Positions 19,362 to 28,453 are shown, counted from the stretch's first letter. The stretch: 64,000 nucleotides of DNA from Denitrovibrio sp. (GCA_002869185.1 PKTN01000004.1:248001-312000), one strand, 5' to 3'. The notes: generated from the sequence alone by a model not told the origin. Numbers and translations: made by a program.

Positions 19362-19523
19362 ATGCAGTTTTTAATAGTGTTTATCATATGTTTAGCGTTT
19401 ATGGCGCTATATATGTTTGTGCTGAGAAAAAAACAGACAAGCGGGTCGTGTGGGTGTGGGCAGGGTAAATGTCAGACTGGCGAGACCTGTGATAATACGG
19501 ATAAAGAAGAAAATGGAATTTAA
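19362..19523 (+). CDS. nqrM: NqrM, Na+-NQR maturation factor
   Basis: 53 residues starting MQFLIVFIICLAFMALYMF, one base after the nqrF stop. One membrane helix is followed by a cytoplasmic tail with cysteines in SGSCGCGQGKC and ETC. Small proteins of this form directly after nqrF are the known NqrM (DUF539) factors needed to deliver iron to the NqrD/NqrE centre. An upstream ATG at 19305 lies inside nqrF and is not used. Confidence 0.85.
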   Translation: MQFLIVFIICLAFMALYMFVLRKKQTSGSCGCGQGKCQTGETCDNTDKEENGI

Positions 19524-19776
19524 TACAAATACGATACTTCTTTTTTTGGCTGGGATGATATTTGGTGGATATGTTTATATTAGGGCTGAAAACTATTCCA
19601 TGAATAAGTACTATCCAGATGTGGAAGGTGAAGAGCGAATTGCTGCTCTTAAAAAAACAGGCTTTAAGTTAACTTTTATTGGGGTATTACTTTTTGTTAT
19701 TGTATTCTTGGTTACTAAGAATGCTTTACTCTCTGGAGCTTGCGCGGGGTTTGCAATTTTTGGGATTAAACCTTGA
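19513..19776 (+). CDS. Small two-helix membrane protein, unknown
   Basis: 87 residues; its ATG (MEFNTNTILLFLAG) overlaps the nqrM end by 11 bases, so it is probably translated with the nqr operon. Two hydrophobic segments (about 6-22 and 50-80) flank a charged loop (PDVEGEERIAALKKTGFK). I do not recognise the family. Position suggests an accessory role for NQR or simple read-through expression; neither is shown. Confidence 0.6.
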   Translation: MEFNTNTILLFLAGMIFGGYVYIRAENYSMNKYYPDVEGEERIAALKKTGFKLTFIGVLLFVIVFLVTKNALLSGACAGFAIFGIKP

Positions 19777-19822
19777 CTTAACTATTGCCGAAATATAGAT
19801 ACAGTTGATATAGTGATTTATT

Positions 19823-21355
19823 ATGAAAGATACGCATGAAAATAATAGCCTTGTGCTGGCGATGAAAGATATGGAGCTGAATCGTAAAAAATTGCTCCAA
19901 ACTCAGAAAATCGCTGGTATTGGTGGCTTCGAATATCTGCCTGATGAGAAACTTCTTATACTATCTAATGAAGCATGCCTTGTTCTTGGTTTATCTGAGA
20001 ATAAGACCATGTACTCTATGCAAGAATTTTGTAAAAAAGTAAGAAAAGGGAAGTATGACAAGTTTTGTATGTTACTGGAGAGCGCATCAAACGACCTTAA
20101 TGAGACTTTAGATTTCATTATTAAAGATGATAAACTAGAGCTCAGATACATCGAAATTTATCTCGAACCTCCTTCTGGAACACTCAAAGGGAGTATCACT
20201 GGTGTTTTTCATAATGTTACTCGTAGAAAAGAAGCGGAGATGGCCAAAAACTCTAAGTCCGAAGCTTTTGATGCAATCTTTTCAAACGCTAAGTTAGCAA
20301 TTCTTGTTATGAACCTTAAAGGTAAGGTTGTAGACTGTAATCAGAGCGCAATTAACCTTCTTGGCTACACAAGGGGCGAAATGCTCAATAATCATAGTGT
20401 ACAGCTATTGCACCCAGATGATGTAATGGATGCTAGTAAGATGTTTGCTACGTTTGTTAATAGTGGTGGTAAGAATAATTTCTTAGAATATAGACTTAAA
20501 AAGAAGAGCAATGAGCTTATTGATGTCCTTATTAATTTTGAGATGACCATCGGTTCTGAAGGCGAACGTCTTTTTGTCTTTATTAATGATCTAACAGAGA
20601 TTAAAGCTATGGAGCGTAAGAACCTTGACCAAGAACGTATGCTTATACAGCAGTCAAAGATGGCTACTCTTGGAGAAATGGTTGCTTTGATAGCTCACCA
20701 ATGGCAGCAACCTATAAACGCCATTGCAATGATAGTTCAGATGCTTGAAGAGCTTATAGAGCTTGATGAGCAAAACAGTATAATGCTTAACAAGAGTGTA
20801 GAGAGCGTTATGGCTCAGGTATCTTTTATGGCAAATACTATGGATGATTTTAGACACTTCCTTAAGCCTTCAAATGTTAAAGATAGCTTTAATGTGCATC
20901 GTATTGTGAAAGAGGTTGTCAGCTTATACCGTCCGCAGCTCAAGCATTCTGATATTGATTGTAATATCTTTCTTTCGGAAGATCGTGTGAAGAGAGCGGA
21001 AGTATTTGGATATGAGAATGAGCTAAAAAACGTTATATTAAATTTCCTTACTAATTCACGTGATGCTATAGAAACATCTGGTGTGGACAAAGGGAATATC
21101 CATATAGTTATTTCTGAGGTTGGTGATAGTGTTCAGATTTGTATCGAAGATAATGGTGGCGGTATCTCTGATGAGATGATGAAAAAGATATTTAATCCTT
21201 ACGTCAGCTCAAAGGGAGACAATGGTACAGGGCTTGGCTTATACATGTCTAAGCTTATTATCAAAGATAGAATGAATGGTGATATTACTCTCGAGAATAC
21301 TAAAGATGGCTTGAGAATTTGTATTATTTTCAATAAGAGTAATCTGAATTCTTAA
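19823..21355 (+). CDS. Soluble PAS-PAS sensor histidine kinase
   Basis: 510 residues with no membrane segment. Two PAS domains (about 30-135, less conserved, and about 145-262, with FDAIFSNAKLAILVMN and VDCNQSAINLLGY) precede a HisKA-like helix with acceptor His near 292 in IAHQWQQPIN and a HATPase domain with NSRDAIE, DNGGGI and GTGLGLYMSK. It is a cytoplasmic sensor; the signal is unknown. Its DHp helix is of the same HQW-QP subtype as two other kinases in this window. No receiver partner is adjacent. Confidence 0.87.
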   Translation: MKDTHENNSLVLAMKDMELNRKKLLQTQKIAGIGGFEYLPDEKLLILSNEACLVLGLSENKTMYSMQEFCKKVRKGKYDKFCMLLESASNDLNETLDFIIKDDKLELRYIEIYLEPPSGTLKGSITGVFHNVTRRKEAEMAKNSKSEAFDAIFSNAKLAILVMNLKGKVVDCNQSAINLLGYTRGEMLNNHSVQLLHPDDVMDASKMFATFVNSGGKNNFLEYRLKKKSNELIDVLINFEMTIGSEGERLFVFINDLTEIKAMERKNLDQERMLIQQSKMATLGEMVALIAHQWQQPINAIAMIVQMLEELIELDEQNSIMLNKSVESVMAQVSFMANTMDDFRHFLKPSNVKDSFNVHRIVKEVVSLYRPQLKHSDIDCNIFLSEDRVKRAEVFGYENELKNVILNFLTNSRDAIETSGVDKGNIHIVISEVGDSVQICIEDNGGGISDEMMKKIFNPYVSSKGDNGTGLGLYMSKLIIKDRMNGDITLENTKDGLRICIIFNKSNLNS

Positions 21356-21360
21356 ATAGA

Positions 21361-21385
21361 AAAGGGGGCTTTTACACCCCCCTCA
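21361..21385 (-). terminator. Intrinsic terminator between convergent genes
   Basis: GGGGG (21364-21368) pairs with CCCCC (21377-21382 region) across an eight-base loop; read on the minus strand the stem is followed by TTTTC. It lies in the 37-base gap between the PAS kinase (+) and the DUF5610 gene (-), and would mainly end the latter. Confidence 0.5.
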
Positions 21386-21392
21386 TATAGGT

Positions 21393-22025
21393 TTATACGT
21401 AACTGCTTTCCAGCGAGTTGTTGATATTTTGAATATGCTCGTCAAATTTACTCATTGTCGCTTCATAAGTGTCATAGCTAATATCTGGTAGTTTTCCTCC
21501 AAACATCGCCTCAGCCTTTTTAAAGCCTTTTGTCACAGCGTCTCTAGCTTTCTCAAGCTCGTTAAGGTCATCACCTGCATAAGCGGTGGCAAAGTCAAAC
21601 ATGCGCTGAGAAGTCTTATCAACGCCCCAGTAGCCATCCTCTGATAATAACTCATCAAGCTCAGACTTAACATCTTGAAGCGTTTCGCCTTCATCCATTT
21701 CAATAGTAATGTCAATTCTAGTAAGGCTTACTGAAAACTCACCTGCTTGATCTGATAGAACTTTTGATGCGTGCTCAGCTATCTGCTCTAAAACTTTATT
21801 AACCGAATCCTGAACATAAGCTTCAAAATTCTCTATAGGATGCGCATCTCTGCGTGCAAGTGAAAGAACATCAGCAAAGCTTGAAGAGCCCTCAGGCTTA
21901 GAATTGTTGGTTTGTGCTGTCTGGTCTTTGACTTCAGTCGCTTGGGCTGTCCTTGCCGTTGGCGTCTGCTGGTCGTAATAACTCATCCGTACGCTAACGG
22001 ATTGAGCGTTTAGAGTCGTATACAT
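21393..22025 (-). CDS. DUF5610-domain protein
   Basis: 210 residues, soluble. The C-terminal half (DGYWGVDKTSQRMFDFATAY, GDDLNELEKARDAVTKGF, AEAMFGGKLPDISYDTYEAT) matches the DUF5610 family as I know it; the N-terminus is low complexity and Q/T/S-rich (DQQTPTARTAQATEVKDQTA). Family members often occur in motile or surface-associated bacteria, but no function is established. AGGAG lies six bases before the ATG, and a 7-base-pair stem sits just upstream in the leader (22039-22060). Confidence 0.75.
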   Translation of the reverse strand: MYTTLNAQSVSVRMSYYDQQTPTARTAQATEVKDQTAQTNNSKPEGSSSFADVLSLARRDAHPIENFEAYVQDSVNKVLEQIAEHASKVLSDQAGEFSVSLTRIDITIEMDEGETLQDVKSELDELLSEDGYWGVDKTSQRMFDFATAYAGDDLNELEKARDAVTKGFKKAEAMFGGKLPDISYDTYEATMSKFDEHIQNINNSLESSYV

Positions 22026-22038
22026 AAGTTTCTCCTCT

Positions 22039-22060
22039 TCACCCAGAAGGGAGTGGGTGA
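22039..22060 (-). promoter_or_regulatory. Leader stem-loop before the DUF5610 gene
   Basis: TCACCCA (22039-22045) and TGGGTGA (22054-22060) are perfect complements around an eight-base loop. In the minus-strand transcript the stem ends right before the GAGGAG ribosome site, so it may affect translation or mark a short leader. No T-run follows, so it is not a terminator. Confidence 0.35.
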
Positions 22061-22237
22061 ATAATTCTTCGTAATACCGTCCATTGTTTTTGAAGAATGC
22101 TTTTTAGGTTGCGTCGAAAAAAGCATAGTTCTTAGACTTTATAGTCAGCCTAATATTCAACCAATCGGCATTTCATGTTGAACCTTGAGACTTTAAATCG
22201 TATGCTTGAGTCTAGAAATGGTAGGTGGAGGTGTAAA

Positions 22238-22456
22238 TTGTTGAAGAATATAGAATACAAATCTTTGATCCTTTTTTCTGTTATATTGGGTCTTGCCCCA
22301 TTTCTTCCTGAACCACATTTGTTTCAAAAGTTGACTATGTTGATGGCAGGGACTCTTCATAAGCCTATCGATATTTTTGATCTCTTATTTCATTCTGCTC
22401 CGATAATATTGCTTCTCGTAAAATTTATTACTGAGAAAACAGCTAAAAGCGAATAA
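22238..22456 (+). CDS. Small membrane protein ('PFLPEPH' type)
   Basis: A longer frame starts at 22175, but TTG at 22238 has GGAGG (22227-22231) six bases upstream and gives a 72-residue protein beginning just before LLKNIEYKS. Two hydrophobic segments flank the motif APFLPEPHLFQKLTMLMAG and KPIDIFDLLFHSAPI. Short proteins with this motif are widespread and are sometimes labelled 'RND transporter' without evidence. Function unknown. Confidence 0.6.
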   Translation: MLKNIEYKSLILFSVILGLAPFLPEPHLFQKLTMLMAGTLHKPIDIFDLLFHSAPIILLLVKFITEKTAKSE

Positions 22457-22518
22457 TATTCTAGCTTTACTACTTAAATTAAGAGTAATATAGTATTTAA
22501 TATTGGTGAGGCGAAAAT

Positions 22519-22938
22519 ATGAATACGACTAGATTGCTGAATAACCTTATGGTAGAGAATGTTGTAGACTCTTTGAATTTCTATATATCAAGTTTGGGTT
22601 TTGAGCTTGTAATGGCTGTTCCTGAAGGGACAGAAGATATAGTCTATAGCCTTGTGGAAGATCAAGAGTATGGCTTTGCAGTTATAAAAAATGGTGATGT
22701 GGAGCTGATGTTTCAGTCACTTTCAAGTATTAAAAGTGAATTTCCTACTATTAATATTGACGCGGCAAGTAGCAGAGTAATCTTTTACATGCAGGTAATC
22801 GGTATCGATGAATTGTTTGCATCACTCGAAGGTAAGGTTGACATAGTGAAAGGGCTTCACGAGGCATTTTATGGTATGAAAGAATTCTACATAAAAGATT
22901 TCGATGGTTACATATTAGGCTTTGCTGAAAAAGCCTAA
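22519..22938 (+). CDS. VOC-superfamily protein (glyoxalase/dioxygenase fold)
   Basis: 139 residues. Two beta-alpha-beta repeats of the vicinal-oxygen-chelate fold are visible: 'NNLMVENVVDSLNFYISSLG' at the front, and the closing strand pair FYIKDFDGYILGFAE. Such proteins act in glyoxalase-like, bleomycin-resistance or unknown reactions. The metal ligands are not clear by eye, so a catalytic role is unproven. Its stop overlaps the convergent alcohol-dehydrogenase gene by four bases. Confidence 0.8.
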   Translation: MNTTRLLNNLMVENVVDSLNFYISSLGFELVMAVPEGTEDIVYSLVEDQEYGFAVIKNGDVELMFQSLSSIKSEFPTINIDAASSRVIFYMQVIGIDELFASLEGKVDIVKGLHEAFYGMKEFYIKDFDGYILGFAEKA

Positions 22939-23960
22939 ACAATTAGTATTTTAGACCCATTCATTTTTCCGTTTTTTAGATCGTTGATTGCTCTGTTTGC
23001 ATCACTAAGGTTATATTCTTCATACTCTAGCTGTAAATCCATTGTTGATGCCATATCTAAAATGTTGATAACATCAGTCCTTGAGATATTGGTTATTGTT
23101 TTAATCTCTTTTTCAAAAGAGAGATGTTTGTGAAAAGTTAATTTTAATAGTGCGTCACGATCTTGATCATCTTTCTCTGTTTCATTTATAATAAGTTTTC
23201 CACCTTTTTTAAGGTTTTCGAGTGCTTTTACTACTGGAGACCATATAGGGGTGGTGTCAATTATTACATCAAGTTTTTCAGGTGAATCTGCATCAATAGC
23301 ACCCGTCCAGAATGCTCCTGCATTTTTAGCAGCCTCTTGCTCGGCTTCGCTTCTAGAAAAGACAAACACTTGTACACCAGGAGTCTTATTTGCTAAAAGT
23401 TTTAGTATTATCATTGCTGTCATACCAAATCCGCTTAAACCGAGTTTTTGCCCACTCTCTATGCTACTAAAGCGTAGTGAACGGTATCCTATCGCCCCTG
23501 CAAATAGAAGTGGTATTACAGCATTATTATTTAGTGAATCAGGTATTGGGTATGCATGATCTTCGTCTATGACTATGAATTCTGCATAGGTTCCATCAGC
23601 ATCTAGCCCTGTTGCTTTAAATTCGTCGCAAAGGTTTTCGTCACCTCTAAGGCAGAAATCACATGTCCCACATGAAGAGAATATCCATGAAACACCGACT
23701 CTATCGCCTATCTCAAGCTTTGTGACATCTTCGCCTTTATCTTCTACCATACCAACAGCCTGGTGCCCTGGAATAATAGGTAACACTGAAGGCATGTTTT
23801 TTCCTTCGATCTCTTCCAACTCTATATGGGAGGCCCCACTCGCAGATATTCTTATCAATACTTGATTTTTAGTAGGGGTAGGTGTAGTGATATCAGCCTC
23901 AGATAGAGGCTTGCTGTTGATAATAAGATCCGTGACGCCCGACAATACCATTGCTTTCAT
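22935..23960 (-). CDS. Zinc-type alcohol dehydrogenase family protein lacking catalytic zinc cysteines
   Basis: 341 residues of the medium-chain dehydrogenase family. The structural zinc site is complete (C97, C100, C103, C111 in SCGTCDFCLRGDENLC) and GHQ at 65-67 is present. The catalytic zinc ligand in the family motif ACGVCHTDL is replaced: here residues 40-48 read ASGASHIEL, with Ser44 instead of Cys. The second usual cysteine (PLLCAG) is Phe153 (PLLFAG). The Rossmann part is kept, with a modified glycine motif (LGLSGFGMTA). Either a zinc-free reductase or an inactive relative is likely. Substrate unknown. Confidence 0.8.
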   Translation of the reverse strand: MKAMVLSGVTDLIINSKPLSEADITTPTPTKNQVLIRISASGASHIELEEIEGKNMPSVLPIIPGHQAVGMVEDKGEDVTKLEIGDRVGVSWIFSSCGTCDFCLRGDENLCDEFKATGLDADGTYAEFIVIDEDHAYPIPDSLNNNAVIPLLFAGAIGYRSLRFSSIESGQKLGLSGFGMTAMIILKLLANKTPGVQVFVFSRSEAEQEAAKNAGAFWTGAIDADSPEKLDVIIDTTPIWSPVVKALENLKKGGKLIINETEKDDQDRDALLKLTFHKHLSFEKEIKTITNISRTDVINILDMASTMDLQLEYEEYNLSDANRAINDLKNGKMNGSKILIV

Positions 23961-24019
23961 AACAGCTCCTTCATGAAGCTTACCCCTTTTCGAAAGGAAT
24001 TCAAACCGAATCTAATAAG

Positions 24020-26746
24020 TTAATCTACAGGCTTCGGTTCTGGCTTACCTAGATGGTACCCTTGTAGATAGTCTATGCCCATCTCTATTGCGGCTTTTTC
24101 TAAAGTTTCATCTGATATGAATTCTGCGATGGTCTCCATGTTGAGCTTTTGTGCATAGGAGACAATAGAGTGTACAACGTCCTGAGCTCTTTCATCTTTA
24201 GCTATAAGCTTTATGATACTACCGTCGATTTTGATGTAATCTGCTTTTATCTTAAGTAGATAATCAAAGTTATAATAGCCTGTGCCAAAGTCGTCAATTG
24301 CTATTCTTGCCCCTTGATCTTTAAATTGCTGTAAGATTGCTGCAACATCGGTAGACTCTGAGATGCTTTCTGTTTCCACGATCTCTATAATTAATCTGTC
24401 CATGACCTTCTTCTCATTAGCGTAGCTGTATAAGAAGTTCATAGTTTCTGTATTTAAAATGTCCTCAGATGACATATTGATACTGAATTCAGAATCAGTC
24501 TCTGTAAAAGTATCAATTGATTTTTTTATAATAATCCTTGTTAAGTAAGGATAAAATCTAGTTTGTTTACTTATGTCTAAAAACACAAATGGCGATATGA
24601 TGTTATCTTCCTGATCTATAATTCTCATTAGGCACTCATATTTTTTGGTTTTGTCGTTAACTCCTACGATAGGTTGAAAGAAAGGAACAACCTTGTCCTC
24701 TTCTATTGCCCAGCTAAGTAGCTTTAACGTTTTAGTATTTTTTTCATATAGTTCTGTATGGTTTAGCTTTAATGGATCATAAATATAGTGACTGACGTTA
24801 TTTGCTTTAGCAAACTGAAGGGCTGCGTCAGCGTGCGATAGGAGCAACTGTGAGCCGTGGGCGTAGCCTACAAAAGTTCTAATAAGAATCTCAGATTTTT
24901 TTAGTGTGATTGTATCTTTACATATACTAGCTATGCCTTTTTCTACATTTGCAATAAAAGTTTCCTTGTTACTATTAGTGGAGAGTATAGCAAATACGTC
25001 AGAGTGTAGTCTGAATATATCATAAACTCTGATGTTACTATTTGAGGTGAGTCTTTTGCTAAACTTGATTAAAAGGTCGTCACCAGCCTTCATCCCGTAG
25101 TTCTCGTTTATAGTGTGGAAACCATCTATATCAATGATGGCTAAATCTGCCGACTTTGAAGTGCTGATATCTTTCAGGAGGCTTGTTCTGTTACCTAGTC
25201 CAGTGAGATCATCTATACTTAGGTATTGCTGGAGTTTTGTTTTGTTCTCGAAAACCTCTGTTACATCGTGGCTAACAGAAATGTATTTAATAACCTTTCC
25301 GTGTTTATTTCTAAAAGGTACTATTGTTGATTTTTGATAAAAATAATCTCCGCCAGCTGTTAGGTTTTTTATGATGCCACGCCATATCTTACCTTTTTTA
25401 ATTGTCTCCCACAGTTCTTTATACACATCCCTTGGGGTATCAGGGTGGCTAATTAGGTTATGTTTTTTGCCTATAAATTTGTCCGTTGCGTAACCAGTTA
25501 CTTTAGAATATTGGTCATTGACATGTGTGATTATTCCTTTTGTGTCTGTAATGCTGACTAGGGCACTTTTATCAATCACAATTTTGTACTGAAGTAGGTC
25601 GTTAGTATATCTCTCTTCAGAATCTTCTATATGACGGATTCGCTTATAAATAAAAATAGAAATGAGTGTCACGAGAATGAATAGTAAGGCTATAACAAAC
25701 CCAACCTTGCGTAAATTATTGCTTAAAACGGTATCTGCTACTTTATTCTCGTTTTCCATTTGTAAGGCTAGATTCTCAAAATAAAAGCCGGTACCTATGA
25801 TCCAATCCCACTCTTTTATGTAGGTTAGATAAGATATCTTTTGTGAACTGGCAGAAGCTCCGGGTAGGGTCCAGTAGTATTCAGTATATCCAGAGCTATT
25901 TTCTTTGGCTATTTTTAAGAATTCTCTAAAAAGATATTTACCATTAGAATCTTGTAAATTATAGAGGTCTGTAGTGTATAAGTTTGGGTTAATATGGAAG
26001 ACTGTTTCATAATCGGTTGTGAATATCCAGAAATATCCATAGTTATCAAATCCAAATCTTTCATGCTCAAGAGCTGCAACTATCTCATTTTTTACAATGG
26101 TATCAATTGAATCTTCATATACACTCGTCCCTATGAGTAGACCTAGATCCTTGTTGTATTTTGCATAAGCGATTTTGTTTTTTCTAGTCCCGGGGTTATC
26201 TGATGTGTCTGGTGTCACATAATCATACTCTCCGAATGCTCCCCCAGTTTTGTATACTTTATATAAGAATGTGTAGAGTTTGCTATAATCTTTTTTTAAT
26301 ATATTTATGTTTTTACCATGTACATTTTCATTACCACCATGATGTAGAATAGTTCCATCTTTGGATATTACGAAAAAATATGAGGAGTTGTTATCCCAGT
26401 GAAATGAACTTGTTAAAGCTTCAAGGTGTATTCTTATTTCATCTTTAGTATCGTGCTTGAATATGTATTTTACAAAACTTTCTGCTGATCGAACTTGGTC
26501 ACGCATACGCATTTTTACGTTTTGCGTTACGGATGTTTTTGCAGATTTTATGCGTTCATTCAGTCGTTCAACTTCTTGTCTTATAAGTGTTTTTTGCTGA
26601 AGTATGTAAAAGGCTCTTAGATCAGTGGCGTTTTGTTTATTAAACTCTTTAAAAACAGTGTTAAGGCTCCAAATGATGATTATAGAGAAGATAAGAGCAA
26701 TAGATATTGAGTATATTAGTGTGATTTTAGATATACGTTTGTTAAT
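24020..26746 (-). CDS. dCache-PAS-GGDEF-EAL cyclic-di-GMP protein with non-canonical start
   Basis: The ATG-initiated frame begins at 26512 (MRMRDQVRSAESF) inside what should be the periplasmic helix, leaving no N-terminal membrane anchor. The same frame stays open upstream for 103 codons, and its residues NKRISKITLIYSISIALIFS form a clear membrane helix, but no ATG, GTG or TTG occurs there. ATT at 26746, preceded by GGGTGA four bases away, is the best start and gives about 908 residues. Order: helix, double-Cache sensor, helix, PAS, GGDEF with degenerate signature (RLHSDVF), EAL with ECLMR, VETES, DDFGTGYYNF and YLQGYHLGKP. Most likely a phosphodiesterase with an inactive cyclase domain. It lies 75 bases downstream of a kinase gene. 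Confidence 0.82.
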   Translation of the reverse strand: MNKRISKITLIYSISIALIFSIIIIWSLNTVFKEFNKQNATDLRAFYILQQKTLIRQEVERLNERIKSAKTSVTQNVKMRMRDQVRSAESFVKYIFKHDTKDEIRIHLEALTSSFHWDNNSSYFFVISKDGTILHHGGNENVHGKNINILKKDYSKLYTFLYKVYKTGGAFGEYDYVTPDTSDNPGTRKNKIAYAKYNKDLGLLIGTSVYEDSIDTIVKNEIVAALEHERFGFDNYGYFWIFTTDYETVFHINPNLYTTDLYNLQDSNGKYLFREFLKIAKENSSGYTEYYWTLPGASASSQKISYLTYIKEWDWIIGTGFYFENLALQMENENKVADTVLSNNLRKVGFVIALLFILVTLISIFIYKRIRHIEDSEERYTNDLLQYKIVIDKSALVSITDTKGIITHVNDQYSKVTGYATDKFIGKKHNLISHPDTPRDVYKELWETIKKGKIWRGIIKNLTAGGDYFYQKSTIVPFRNKHGKVIKYISVSHDVTEVFENKTKLQQYLSIDDLTGLGNRTSLLKDISTSKSADLAIIDIDGFHTINENYGMKAGDDLLIKFSKRLTSNSNIRVYDIFRLHSDVFAILSTNSNKETFIANVEKGIASICKDTITLKKSEILIRTFVGYAHGSQLLLSHADAALQFAKANNVSHYIYDPLKLNHTELYEKNTKTLKLLSWAIEEDKVVPFFQPIVGVNDKTKKYECLMRIIDQEDNIISPFVFLDISKQTRFYPYLTRIIIKKSIDTFTETDSEFSINMSSEDILNTETMNFLYSYANEKKVMDRLIIEIVETESISESTDVAAILQQFKDQGARIAIDDFGTGYYNFDYLLKIKADYIKIDGSIIKLIAKDERAQDVVHSIVSYAQKLNMETIAEFISDETLEKAAIEMGIDYLQGYHLGKPEPKPVD

Positions 26747-26821
26747 AGAGTCACCCGTTAAATAATTAATCGCAAATTTGTATTTGATAAAGAAATTGGG
26801 ATCACAAAGTGAAGCTGGTTG

Positions 26822-28453
26822 TTAGTTTTTTTTAGGTGTCAAAGGTAAGTTAATTGTAAATATCGCACCGTTTGGCAGTGGTGATGAGTTTAATTTACCT
26901 TTCATGTTTTGTTCTATAATAGTTTTTGACATATACAACCCTATGCCTGATCCTGATTCTTTCGTCGTATAATATGGTTCGAATATTTTACCGATAGCAT
27001 CGTGTGTGATACCAATTCCATTGTCTCTGATATAAATATTGATATCGTTTTCACGTTTGTCAATCTCTAGAGAGATATGCCCTTGGATATGTTCTGTAGA
27101 ACTACTTTTCTTCTCTAGGATAGCATCTATGGCATTGTTTAGTATGTTGATAATAACTTGCTTGAACTCTGCTGGAACACCTTCAGCCTGAAAATCTCGT
27201 ATCTTTTTGATAAAATTTAGTACTTCTTTATCGTGAGCCTCAGTGGTTGAGTCGTCTTTTGTGTAGACAATATGGAATGATATATCACTATTAAAGAGTC
27301 TTGAGAGGATAAGCCCATATACTTCACTAAGCATCTCTGGTATTGAGAAAATCTCTTCTGTTTGGCTTGTTCTAAAAAAACTATTAAGATCTTCCATTGT
27401 TTTAGATATAGTCTTGATGAGAACCATAGAATCTTTTGTTAGGTCATGTATATAGTCGCTATCTAGGTCGCCAGTAATGTAAGCATCCTCAAGGTCTTCA
27501 ATATTTATCCCAAGCGCAGAGAGTGGTTGTCTCCATTGGTGTTCTATAGCACTTATCATCTGACCCATAGCAAGGAAACGTGATTGCTCAAAGAGGACTT
27601 GCTCATTCTTACGTCGTTTATCTGTTTCTTCAACAACAGTTTTTGCCAGTTCAACATTGAGTAACTCAAGCTCTTTCTGTTTTGCCTTGAGTTCTTTTTC
27701 AGCCTCAAGTTGTTCGGTGATTTCATGAAAAATATGAACAATTTCACCAGTGGGTAATTTATAGATGTGGTTATTAAACCACCCGTTGAAATTCTCGTCT
27801 TCATAATAGTGGGCTTTCATAGTCTCAGGTTTGTAAGTTGTTTGTACTCTTTTTACAGTGTCTAATATCCCGTACTGTACAGCATTTAGGAATACCATAG
27901 TGAGTGGTTTTGAAAGAAGATCATCTCTTGTCCTGCCTATAAGTTGTTCAGCAACAGTGTTTATATCAACAAGAGCATATCTACTTCCAAAGTCTTGTAA
28001 TTCGTATATCGCAACACCACTGGTCATATGGTTAAAGAGTTCTTTATATTTAAATTCGCTTTCACGAACAGAAACGTCATTTTTATGTTTATGTAGGGCT
28101 AGTTCGATAGTTGTCTGTAGAGTGCTTTCATCATACGGGGTGTATATGTAACCATAATGATCTGTCTTCATCGTTTGATAAAGAGTACGGCTATTTATCG
28201 CTTCGGTGAAGTATATAACAGGGATAGATAATTCAAACTGAGCCTTAGATGCTTTTGCTATAATGTTTTTGTCTGCATGCACGGACATATCCACAATCAT
28301 TATGTGTGGAGCATACTCTTTAGCGACATCTCCAAGTTCTTCAAGTTTGAAGCTTGTTTTTTTGACGTTGTACCTAAGAGCCTTAAGCTCACCATCAAGA
28401 TTTCCGGTTGAATCAGTTTTATATTCTACAATTAATACTTTTCTATTTTTCAT
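26822..28453 (-). CDS. REC-like/PAS histidine kinase, soluble
   Basis: 543 residues, no membrane segment. Residues 1-120 resemble a receiver domain (VLIVEY, MIVDMS with a possible phospho-Asp, and YTPYDESTL replacing the KP motif), probably degenerate. A PAS domain follows (about 130-250; YKELFNHMTSGVAIYEL), then a coiled coil, a HisKA-like helix with His near 305 in IEHQWRQPLS, and a HATPase domain with NNAIDAI, DNGIGI and GSGIGLYMSK. It should be a cytoplasmic hybrid sensor. It is 75 bases upstream of the membrane GGDEF/EAL gene, suggesting a joint signalling unit. Confidence 0.85.
   Translation of the reverse strand: MKNRKVLIVEYKTDSTGNLDGELKALRYNVKKTSFKLEELGDVAKEYAPHIMIVDMSVHADKNIIAKASKAQFELSIPVIYFTEAINSRTLYQTMKTDHYGYIYTPYDESTLQTTIELALHKHKNDVSVRESEFKYKELFNHMTSGVAIYELQDFGSRYALVDINTVAEQLIGRTRDDLLSKPLTMVFLNAVQYGILDTVKRVQTTYKPETMKAHYYEDENFNGWFNNHIYKLPTGEIVHIFHEITEQLEAEKELKAKQKELELLNVELAKTVVEETDKRRKNEQVLFEQSRFLAMGQMISAIEHQWRQPLSALGINIEDLEDAYITGDLDSDYIHDLTKDSMVLIKTISKTMEDLNSFFRTSQTEEIFSIPEMLSEVYGLILSRLFNSDISFHIVYTKDDSTTEAHDKEVLNFIKKIRDFQAEGVPAEFKQVIINILNNAIDAILEKKSSSTEHIQGHISLEIDKRENDINIYIRDNGIGITHDAIGKIFEPYYTTKESGSGIGLYMSKTIIEQNMKGKLNSSPLPNGAIFTINLPLTPKKN

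Noticed and set aside
24020..26512. Start of the GGDEF/EAL gene at the ATG at 26512
   Set aside because: It would remove the membrane helix needed by the sensor domain; the frame is open upstream with a helix.
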